Of a stretch of DNA of 64,000 bases, positions 47,255 through 57,900 are shown piece by piece. The notes below the pieces were generated by a model that saw nothing but the letters and a program-made list of their open reading frames with translations, did no database searches and was not told the origin of the DNA. The stretch is from contig JAJTWR010000458.1 in the NCBI GenBank assembly GCA_021613335.1, positions 712,001 to 776,000 of the forward strand. The letters run 5' to 3'. Position 1 is the stretch's first letter. Each line of letters starts with the position of its first letter. Origin of the DNA: Whitmania pigra (lineage: Eukaryota > Annelida > Clitellata > Hirudinida > Haemopidae). The position numbers and the translations under genes are program-made.

Positions 47255-49562
47255 AGACTTATCCCGTGAGGCTGTTTTTTGTTTCTTGATCTTAGGGCAA
47301 AAGATGATTTGTATATTAACCAAGTTGCTTGAGCATCTTCGTTCTCGTTGGTCCATGCTCGAACGGAAGGTTGTTAAGATAGGAAGTGATCACAAAGCGG
47401 TAAAAGATCTAACAGATTATAAAAAGAAACAGAGAAAGAAAGAGGCAGAGGAGGCATTGAAGAAGGTTGACTATTCCAAGTATAAGGACTGGTTAAAAGG
47501 TCTCAAGCAAAAGGAGATCAGAAGTCAGATGGAGGAAGACTTTGAGAAGGAATCCAACAAGCCCCTCGCCAGGTACGCCGATGATGCTGATCTCAATGAA
47601 GAGCTGCGCAACACGGAGAATAAAGAAGATCCCATGTTTGAATACATGAGGAATAAGATAGCCAAGGAGGCTGGCAATTCTGGCAAGGCGAGGTGCACCT
47701 ACCAGGGCCCGGAGCCCACTCCTGACAGGTTCAACATCAGACCCGGATATCGTTGGGATGGAGTGGACAGGTCGAACGGCTTTGAAAACAAATTCTTTGC
47801 CACCTAAAAGAGTCGCAAAGTCGAGAAGGATGACTTTTACAAATGGAGGACAGAGGACATGTGATGACTTTCAGTCTTTTCCTGTGAGGCTGTTTTTTGA
47901 TATGAGGGCAATAGATGAGTTGCCAACCAAGTTGCTGCCTTGTGCATCTCCGATCACGTGGGTCCATGCTCGAAAAGAAAGTTGTTAAGGTAGGAAGTGA
48001 TCACAAAGCGGTAAAAGATCTAACAGATTATAAAAAGAAACAGAGAAAGAAAGAGGCAGAGGAGGCATTGAAGAAGGTTGTCCATTCCAAGTATGAGGAA
48101 TGGTCAAAAGGTCTCAAGCAGAAGGAGATCAGAAGTCAGATGGAGGAAGACTTTGAGAAGGAATCCAACAAGCCCCTCGCCAGGTACGCCGATGATGCTG
48201 ATCTCAATGAAGAGCTGCGCAACACGGAGAATAAAGAAGATCCCATGATTGAATACATGAGGAATAAGATAGCCAAGGAGGCTGGCAATTCTGGCAAGGC
48301 GAGGTGCACCTACCAGGGCCCGGAGCCCACTCCTGACAGGTTCAACATCAGACCCAGATATCGTTGGGATGGAGTGGACCGGTCGAACGGCTTTGAAAAC
48401 AAATTCTTTGCCACCTAAAAGAGTCGCAAAGTCGAGAAGGATGACTTTTACAAATGGAGGACAGAGGACATGTGATGACTTTCAGTCTTTTCCTGTGAGG
48501 CTGTTTTTTGATATGAGGGCAATAGATGAGTTGCCAACCAAGTTGCTGCCTTGTGCATCTCCGATCACGTGGGTCCATGCTCGAAAAGAAAGTTGTTAAG
48601 GTAGGAAGTGATCACAAAGCGGTAAAAGATCTAACAGATTATAAAAAGAAACAGAGAAAGAACGAGGCAGAGGATGCATTGAAGAAGGTTGTCCATTCCA
48701 AGTATGAGGGATGGTCAAAAGGTCTCAAGCAGAAGGAGATCAGAAGTCAGATGGAGGAAGACTTTGAGAAGGAATCCAACAAGCCCCTCGCCAGGTACGC
48801 CGATGATGCTGATCTCAATGAAGAGCTGCGCAACACGGAGAATAAAGAAGATCCCATGTTTGAATACATGAGGAATAAGATAGCCAAGGAGGCTGGCAAT
48901 TCTGGCAAGGCGAGGTGCACCTACCAGGGCCCGGAGCCCACTCCTGACAGGTTCAACATCAGACCCGGATATCGTTGGGATGGAGTGGACCGGTCGAACG
49001 GCTTTGAAAACAAATTCTTTGCCACCTAAAAGAGTCGCAAAGTCGAGAAGGATGACTTTTACAAATGGAGGACAGAGGACATGTGATGACTTTCAGTCTT
49101 TTCCTGTGAGGCTGTTTTTTGATATGAGGGCAATAGATGAGTTGCCAACCAAGTTGCTGCCTTGTGCATCTCCGATCACGTGGGTCCATGCTCGAAAAGA
49201 AAGTTGTTAAGGTAGGAAGTGATCACAAAGCGGTAAAAGATCTAACAGATTATAAAAAGAAACAGAGAAAGAAAGAGGCAGAGGAGGCATTGAAGAAGGT
49301 TGTCCATTCCAAGTATGAGGAATGGTCAAAAGGTCTCAAGCAGAAGGTGATCAGAAGTCAGATGGAGGAAGACTTTGAGAAGGAATCCAACAAGCCCCTC
49401 GCCAGGTACGCCGATGATGCTGATCTCAATGAAGAGCTGCGCAACACGGAGAATAAAGAAGATCCCATGTTTGAATACATGAGGAATAAGATAGCCAAGG
49501 AGGCTGGCAATTCTGGCAAGGCGAGATGCACTTACCAGTGCCCGGAGCCCACCCCTAACAGG
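47255..49562 (+). repeat. Tandem array of BUD13 C-terminal gene fragments (611-bp units)
   Basis: Four further copies with unit starts (AGGAAGTGATCACAAAGCGG) at 47381, 47992, 48603 and 49214, a period of exactly 611. Each encodes about 140 BUD13 residues from [17 protein letters not shown]. Copies 2-4 stop early at FFAT by a shared TAA, while their 3' flanks still spell [10 protein letters not shown] out of use. Copy 5 is cut at 49562. Copies differ at few bases, so the array is young or homogenised. Each unit includes what would be the 3' untranslated part of the gene, so whole genomic segments, not cDNAs, were duplicated. Short frames on the other strand are shadows. Confidence 0.9.
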
Positions 49563-49599
49563 CGAGAGCCCATTATTAAAAGCCTATGTTACGAGCTAG

Positions 49600-50130
49600 C
49601 AGGTTCAAAAATCTTTTTAACTACTCCACCAATGTCAAAGTAAACTACACAGAGATAATCTACAAGCATTAATTTTAAAATCGCTCTGTCGAGATTTTTA
49701 AATTTTTCTTTTAAATTTGAATAATTTAACTGCAACTTTTCCAAAAAACAACAAAATACGACAACTTCATGGTCAAATATCTTTTAGTTGCTAAGCCAAT
49801 ATCAAAATAAATTTCACCAAAATAATTATTCCTATATAAAACATTCCTCTTAAAATCGCATAGGCCAAATTTTTAATTTTGTTCCGAAATTCGTTATAAA
49901 CTTGCTTTAAGTGTGGACAACTTTTCCGTAAAGCATTAAAATTCACAACTTCATGACCAAAAATCATTTTAGTTGCTCAACCAATGTCAAAATAAATTAC
50001 ACCAAAATTATCATCAAACATTCAAAAATTCATCAAAGAGTCTAATTTTAAAGATTTCAAAATAAATACATACATACATTTTGCAATTTATATAACATGG
50101 GGACAGTTTATTCTATTGTTACACTTTATA
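49600..50130. repeat. Degenerate repeat of about 175 bp
   Basis: Three diverged units share an AACTTCATGRYCAAA block, a CAATRTCAAARTAAAYT block and a TTTTAAAATCGC block, near 49610, 49770 and 49950. No gene is seen here or in the AT-rich 50130-50870 that follows. Confidence 0.5.
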
Positions 50131-50871
50131 AAATATCTCTATAGTTTCACTTTTACACCCCGCATCATGCAGTACTTCGGTTTAAACATAAGCACCCTGC
50201 TAGCCTATATTATACAAGTTTCAGTTGTCACCTTGGTGAAATTGGATAAATTCAATTATACTATTCATTGAATCATTATTGCGGTCGTAGTCGAAGCTTT
50301 CCATCATGCTAATAATGGTGTTATAATAACAAACAATGTTATAGTAATGTAATGTTATAAATAGTTAGATTATGTAGAACCTTAAGCTTAAATGGGATTT
50401 TTATTTATTTGCAGCATCACTTCCTGTGCAAAGATACACTGCATTAACCACAGTATATAAATATTTTTTTAATAATTTCCATTTGGTAAGCAATTGAGGT
50501 TGTAAAAATACACCACTTCAGCACTGCACATTCATTTTATTGGTGCCATAACCTTTGTAGGCACTCAGCAATTTCGTGAACTATCTTGGCACAAACTTTT
50601 GGCTTACACATTCTAGTCACATTAACGACTAAGTTATAAGATATTGTGACAATAGCCAATAAAAACATCTCTCAGACTGACGTTGCAATGAATTGTGACA
50701 ACCTAATGGTAATAATGACATGGGGAAAACCCTATGGTAATTTAAATACATGCTCTGCAACATATTATAACTAAGTGAATGAACATCGATGATTGGTTAA
50801 TTATTGAGCATGTAGAATGGTCCGAGTACGGTCGACTTGGGCAGGAAGTAGTTGTGAACCTGGTGCTCTAG
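50131..50871. other. Intergenic sequence, no feature recognised
   Basis: Nothing recognised before the first CCCH-finger exon. Confidence 0.5.
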
Positions 50872-53270
50872 AAAGCACGAGATTGTCACGGCCAAAGACA
50901 GAAGGCCCTCCCTAGGGTTTGCAAGTTCTACAACAGTGAAGGTTGCAAGCATGGAGCAGGTTTGGCAATGTTTTTTTTTATAGAAACAAATATACTTTGT
51001 GAGCTGTGAATCCAGTTACACTTTAAATTTTGATTTTTAAATATTTTGTTGAGATGAGGTGTTGATATTTTTAAATAATTAATAAAGCTTGTTAAAATTA
51101 ATGTCTTTAAATTGCATGTCATACATAGAAAGAAGAAAATGCCCAGCACTCCACCTCTGAATATGTGTCGTTTCTACAACTGCAAAGGATACAGATATCG
51201 GGAAGATGGGCCAGTCGAAGACAGCCAGCCCAGGAAGGTAGCAGACGCCTCCAAGTACTGCCATAATCTCCATCTGTGCGGCCACTTTGTCAACGGGGCA
51301 TGTTTCTAAAGAACCAACTCCGCCAAGTGCAAGATATCACACGACTTGCACACAGAACACACATGTGCCATACTGGAGAAGCAGGACATCGACACCACTT
51401 GTGGCAACGACAAGGCCACATTGGCTGCCATCCGACAAAATATCAGTCAGCAGGTCATTGACATGGACGACAGATCCCCATTTTGAGTGAGTGACATATG
51501 ACTCTCCGCCATTTGCTTTTGAATGAATTGAGCGATGACCTGACTAATTACGATGTTTTACAGTGTGGCAGAGTTTACAATATTGTCTTGCTTATTACAA
51601 TTTGACTCTCTTGGTTTTTATAATTAATCACTATGATGGCATCATAACTCTTGTTTTGAATTTTTGTGGACATTGCGAACTCATTCTAAGTGGAGCTCCT
51701 TGATGTCAGGTTCTTCAATGGGAAGGTCAAGTCTTGACCTGGATCCGATAGAAGTCAAGGAAACACCAAGGAAGATTAAGAAAAGTGCAAAGAAGACCAA
51801 GGAAGACGAAGCCATGCTCAGGGCTCCCTGCAGGATTAATAAGTAAGTATGCCTGAAGAGACTGATGACAATGTGTTGTTATTGTCTGATGTAATGATTA
51901 AGAAGAACATTCTAGATGTCATCATGGCACAACCATTTATATGGCTCTGCTTGCCAAGGAAGCTCATGCAGACTAGACTTGAGAACCATACCAGATCATG
52001 TCAAAGCAAATCCACACTGACCTGCAATAATCAATTAATTATATTATATGGGCATGTCTGATGTTTCCGTTTCAGGTTTGTCTTTCTCGATCTTAAAGTG
52101 ATAGGACTCGAACAGCCGAGGGTCACGGAACTGAGTCTCATCTGCGTCTACAGAGAGGACATGGAAGAGTTCGAGAAATCTCTCACAGACCAGTTGAAAA
52201 AAGAACCCTCTGACAGAGATTACCTACCTAGGGTTGTCAACAAGCTGACCCTCTGCGTGCATCCCAGGAAGGACATCGAGAAGAAGGCATCCACCCTTAC
52301 AGGTTGTAATAATGATTGTAGTGGTGATGATGGATTGGGCAGATGTGAATAATAGTTTTAAATTTGATAAAATACACTTAGAAAATGAGATTCTGAGACA
52401 TTGTAAGTTTTATCATCATCATCATCAATTAACATTGCCGTAAAGCACAGCTGATGTGAAATGCTGTTTTCAGGACTGACAATAGAATCCCTGATGCACC
52501 GAAAAGACTTTGACTATGGCCTGGTCAACCTCCTCTTTGAATTCCTCGAATGACTCCCTGCTCCAATCTGCCTGGTGGCACACTGTCAGACTCCGCTTTG
52601 ACTTCCCACTGCTCCAGGCAGAGTTGGTCTCCATCGGTCGCCATGGGGCTCTGCCCTCAGACTTGCTGTGCCTCGATACCCTCGTCATGTTCAAGAGTTT
52701 TGAGGAGAGTCTGAAGCATGCCCAAAATTCCAATCGAGACTCGAAATCAAAATCTGGCCGGCCCGATCGGCCGGCAGCCGAGCAACCGCTAGATACTCAT
52801 TCAAAGAAGCCCAGCTCTTTCCAGAAGCATAGGACGGATTGGTTGGGTTTGTTGGACGACGAGACAGAGTTGTCGACACTGGCCAAACTGAAAGTAGAGA
52901 TGAAGTTGATGGCTCCCTTGGCTCCTGCTTTTGAGGATTGTGTAAAGAGCTTCAAGTTGGGAGACATCCACCACAGGATGACTGGCAAGTACCCGGAGGA
53001 AACCCATAGGGCTGAGGATGACGCCTTGACTCTCATAAGGTAGGTGAAATTCTTTGTTATTGGTGGAGCGCTGGTACATACTTTGACATCTTGTGTTGAG
53101 GAGAATGTAATCATTGTATATCTACTGCACATTATATCTTATCATATTGTTTAAAAACTAAGTATACTAAACACACAACTCTGTAAATGGTTATATTGTG
53201 ATTTTCAGATGCTTTGTTTCTACCCCTGGATCTCTCAGGTGAGCAGATGAGAATGCCATCCTTCTCGGTG
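50872..53270 (+). pseudogene. CCCH zinc-finger (ZAP/PARP12-like) plus TREX-like exonuclease, broken
   Basis: Exons: 50872-50959 (VCKFYNSEGCKHGA, a CCCH finger), about 51148-51489 (CRFYNCKGY; CHNLHLCGHFVNGAC; KCKISHDLHTEHTCAILEK), 51710-51842 (Lys-rich linker), 52076-52302 (KFVFLDLKVIGLEQPRVTEL, RVVNKLTLCVHPRKDIEK), 52474-53039 (RFDFPLLQAEL; KLGDIHHRMTGKYPEETHRA) and 53209 on (ADENAI). The first half resembles the RNA-binding fingers of ZC3HAV1/PARP12, the second the DnaQ-fold 3'-5' exonuclease TREX1/2. Exon 3 joins exon 4 in phase. Damage: TAA at 51307, TGA at 52551 and 53240, shifts near 51150 and 52575, and the ExoI Glu replaced by Lys (DLK for DxE). Introns are kept, so it arose by DNA duplication or decay in place. 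Confidence 0.7.
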
Positions 53271-53920
53271 GGGTGACCTCGTTCTGCCAAAAAAGAAACC
53301 GGCGTTTTCTCCCAGCCTGTCCCAATAAAGGTGGAAAATTTGTCAGAAGATTTTTTTTATATTCACCGCGAAATTTATCACTTTATTATTGTTCGGTTAC
53401 TATAAATGTCGTCATGCTCACGAAGATGTGTAAAGTATTGTATATGTGTAAAGGTTGAGATGGATTTTCCAGTAGGTGGGATGGAGTTAGGATGCCCTCT
53501 TGTAAATAAAAAAAAATTGTCTAAACTAAAAGTTGGAGTGTCATCATTTCCAGCTTTTCTCCTGGGCATTTCTGACTCCTCCCACATCTGGTGTGTTTTT
53601 ATAAGATAGTTTCTTGCTTTTGGTTTTTTGATACTTACAAATTCTGGGATCATTTCAACATTTGCTGGATTAGAACTTTTTTTTTAAATATATTTATATG
53701 TGAGTACATTTTTCCATCCCAAATTGCCATGCAAACCACCTGGTCTATGTACCATTGTCATTTTTTTCATCATTCCAATGAAATTATTAATGATGTGATT
53801 GTCCTTTACCGACATCTCTGTTGTTCTTAACGTTCCTCATCCGTCTTTGCATTATACAGAATCTGGTTCCTTTCCATACTTTTCTAACCAGCATTGGCCT
53901 CGACTAACGTCAAAAGTTTT

Positions 53921-54190
53921 AAAGAAGTTATTTATTTATTTTTATTTTATTTATTTAACCGGTCGAAGCCACTAATACGACCAGCCTCAGCAAAAACAAT
54001 ATAACCAATACAACATCGAGCGAGGAAAAGCAATTAGTCTGTAATTGTTAAAAATTCCGAAAAATCTATCTCGAGGATTAATGCTCTGAAACGAGAGAAA
54101 GTGCCAGCAGATACCACCTCATCTGGTAGGGAATTCCAGACAGCAACAACTCTGTTCAAAAAATTATCCAAAGTTGACATTATTAATATC
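53921..54190 (-). mobile_element. 5'-truncated non-LTR retrotransposon, ORF2 3' end
   Basis: Minus-strand frame reads NFLNRVVAVWNSLPDEVVSA then GTFSRFRALILEIDFSEFL and a stop, the LINE ORF2 tail. It ends with a hairpin (CGACC/GGTCG, 53961-53982) and a tail of AAATAAATAAA type. 53271-53920 upstream holds nothing I recognise. Confidence 0.75.
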
Positions 54191-54944
54191 AATCAAATTG
54201 TACACTTACCATTCTCTAGCATCTCCTTGGTCTCCGAGCCCGTCTATTGACTGAATCAGGTATTAAACAAGCTTAAGTTGTTTTTGGCGGTCGAGGTCTT
54301 ATTTTTCTCAGAGGTGGAGAACTAAAGATGGCTTGGGCCATCCTGGTGAGCAGTTCCCTGCCTACTGACTTCTAGGGTTCTTATATGAAATATCAATAAT
54401 ACTGCTAGAATTACAACCTATTGCTTGTAGGCTAATGTTTCGACCACTCTGTCACATCTAATCTGGCAACCACAGGTGAAGCTTTCTTTGCTAGGTGTTT
54501 GTAACTGTAAGATGCCTGCACTAGTCTGTCTCTTTTGGCTGGTAATCAAGATCGGCATTGCTTGCACCATCGCCCCGAGCAACATGCTTATTACTTAAAT
54601 GAGTGTAACCTGTGTGGGCATTTATGGAACTCAGGAATGGTCATCTCACTTTATTCTCTTTTGTTCTCGTTTATTTGTTTATGCGTTTACATTGCAACTT
54701 GAGCAATTATCATTCAACATTTTAACCGTCCTCTGGCATGATTTTAGCATATATTTTCCTCAGCGTTATTTTTTTTCTCTTCGTGTGTGATCAAGGAACG
54801 CAAGGCAACCATGTTTTTAACCACTTTGTTCCCGACATGCTGATGTTAATATGTAAGAATTATTTTTATACCGAATTGCCGACCTATTAAGAGAAATAAA
54901 AACAGAGCCCACTCTCTCGCATTGATAAGAGTCAAAGCAACCAA
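54191..54944. other. Intergenic sequence, no feature recognised
   Basis: No gene or repeat is recognised between the LINE tail and the minus-strand BUD13 array. Confidence 0.5.
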
Positions 54945-57900
54945 AAATAAAAACCTAATAAGTCATCTTATTACTTTATTGATAATCAAGGGAGGGTGGG
55001 TGAGACAGTGATTATTTTTAACTAGAAAATATTATGATCACCTTTTAAAATGATTTTAAACACCACATTCATCACAATCATAAGCATTTTTATACTGCAT
55101 CTCTTCAAACTTGGAATGGACAGGCTTCTTCACTGCCTCCTCTGCCTCTTTCTTCCTCTGCTTCTATTGCCCTCAGATCAAGAAACAAAAAACAGCCTCA
55201 CAGGAAAAGACTGAAAGTCATCACATGTCCTCTGTCCTCCATTTGTAAAAGTCATCCTTCTCAACTTTGCGACTCTTTTTGGTGGCAAAGAATTTGTTTT
55301 CAAAGCCGTTCGACCGGTCCACTCCATCCCAACGAAATCCGGGTCTGATGTTGAACATGTTAGGGGAGCTTCCGGGTCCTGGTAGGTGCATCTCGCCTTG
55401 CCAGAATTGCCAACCTCCGTGGCTCTCTTTTTCCTCATGTGCATACCAGATTATCCAGATTCATCCACATTCATTCTATTGGGAGACAAGGAATCATTCT
55501 CTTAGTGGTTTATGGATTGTTTTATCACAGGGGAATTGTCACTATTGAAAGCACTGAGATCCCCGTCGTTTCTAGGAGAGAAATAAAAAAAAAACACAAA
55601 AATAAAAACCTAATGAGTCATCTTGTTGCTTTATTGGTAATCAAGGGAGGGTGGGTGGGGCAATGATTATTTTTAACAAGAAAATATTATGATCACCTTT
55701 TAAAATGATTTTAAACACCACTTTCATCACAATCATAAGCATTTTTCTACTGCATCTCTTCGTGAAGCAGTGGTTGTGGATACCTTCTTAAAGTCTTGCT
55801 CCATCTGACTCCTGATCTCCTTCTGCTTGAGACCTTATGACCATTCATCATACTTGGAATGGACAGGCTTCTTCACTGCCTCCTCTGCCTCTTTCTTCCT
55901 CTGCTTTTTTTTATAATCAGTTAGGCCTTTTAGCACTGTGATCACTTCCTACCTGAACAACCTTCCTTTCGAACTTGGACCCACGTGATCGGAGATGCAC
56001 AAGGCAGCAACTCATCTATTGCCCTCAGATCAAGAAACAAAAAACAGCCTCACAGGAAAAGACTGAAAGTCATCACATGTCCTCTGTCCTCCATTTGTAA
56101 AAGTCATCCTTCTCGACTTTGTGACTCTTTTTGGTGGCAAAGAATTTGTTTTCAAAGCCGTTCGACCGGTCCACTCCATCCCAACGAAATCCGGGTCTGA
56201 TGTTGAACATGTTAGGGGAGCTTCCGGGTCCTGGTAGGTGCATCTCGCCTTGCCAGAATTGCCAACCTCCGTGGCTCTCTTTTTCCTCATGTGCATACCA
56301 GATTATCCAGATTCATCCACATTCATTCTATTGGGAGACAAGGAATCATTCTCTTAGTGGTTTATGGATTGTTTTATCACAGGGGAATTGTCACTATTGA
56401 AAGCACTGAGATCCCCGTCGTTTCTAGGAGAGAAATAAAAAAAAACACAAAAAAAAAAAACCTAATGAGTCATCTTGTTGCTTTATTGGTAATCAAGGGA
56501 GGGTGGGTGGGGCAATGATTATTTTTAACAAGAAAATATTATGATCACCTTTTAAAATGATTTTAAACACCACTTTCATCACAATCATAAGCATTTTTCT
56601 ACTGCATCTCTTCGTGAAGCAGTGTCTTGCTCCATCTGACTCCTGATCTCCTTCTGCTTGAGACCTTTTGACCATTCATCATACTTGGAATGGACAGGCT
56701 TCTTCACTGCCTCCTCTGCCTCTTTCTTCCTCTGCTTCTTTTTATAATCAGTTAGGCCTTTTAGCACTGTGATCACTTCCTACCTGAACAACCTTCCTTT
56801 CGAACTTGGACCCACGTGATCGGAGATGCACAAGGCAGCAACTCATCTATTGCCCTCAGATCAAGAAACAAAAAAGAGCCTCACAGGAAAAGACTGAAAG
56901 TCATCACATGTCCTCTGTCCTCCATTTGTAAAAGTCATCCTTCTCGACTTTGCGACTCTTTTTGGTGGCAAAGAATTTGTTTTCAAAGCCGTTCGACCGG
57001 TCCACTCCATCCCAACGAAATCCGGGTCTGATGTTGAACATGTTAGGGGAGCTACCGGGTCCTGGTAGGTGCATCTCGCCTTGCCAGAATTGCCAACCTC
57101 CGTGGCTCTCTTTTTCCTCATGTGCATACCAGATTATCCAGATTCATCCACATTCATTCTATTGGGAGACAAGGAATCATTCTCTTAGTGGTTTATGGAT
57201 TGTTTTATCACAGGGGAATTGTCACTATTGAAAGCACTGAGATCCCCGTCGTTTCTAGGAGAGAAATAAAAAAAAAACACAAAAAAAAAACCTAATGAGT
57301 CATCTTGTTGCTTTATTGGTAATCAAGGGAGGGTGGGTGGGGCAATGATTATTTTTAACAAGAAAATATTATGATCACCTTTTAAAATGATTTTAAACAC
57401 CACTTTCATCACAATCATAAGCATTTTTCTACTGCATCTCTTCAAACTTGGAAAGGACAGGCTTCTTCACTGCCTCCTCTGCCTCTTTCTTCCTCTGCTT
57501 CTTTTTATAATCAGTTAGGCCTTTTAGCACTGTGATCACTTCCTACCTGAACAACCTTCCTTTCGAACTTGGACCCACGTGATCGGAGATGCACAAGGCA
57601 GCAACTTGGTTGGCAACTCATCTATTGCCCTCAGATCAAGAAACAAAAAAGAGCCTCACAGGAAAAGACTGAAAGTCATCACATGTCCTCTGTCCTCCAT
57701 TTGTAAAAGTCATCCTTCTCGACTTTGCGACTCTTTTTGGTGGCAAAGAATTTGTTTTCAAAGCCGTTCGACCGGTCCACTCCATCCCAACGAAATCCGG
57801 GTCTGATGTTGAACATGTTAGGGGAGCTTCCGGGTCCTGGTAGGTGCATCTCGCCTTGCCAGAATTGCCAACCTCCGTGGCTCTCTTTTTCCTCATGTGC

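Noticed and set aside
47758..49210. 76-aa frames on both strands, repeated three times
   Set aside because: Shadows of the BUD13 frame and its 3' flank; they repeat only because the DNA does.
52551..53242. Alternative genetic code with TGA read as Trp
   Set aside because: All intact genes here use TGG for Trp, and the BUD13 copy 1 stop is TGA in the expected place; the TREX region also has frameshifts.
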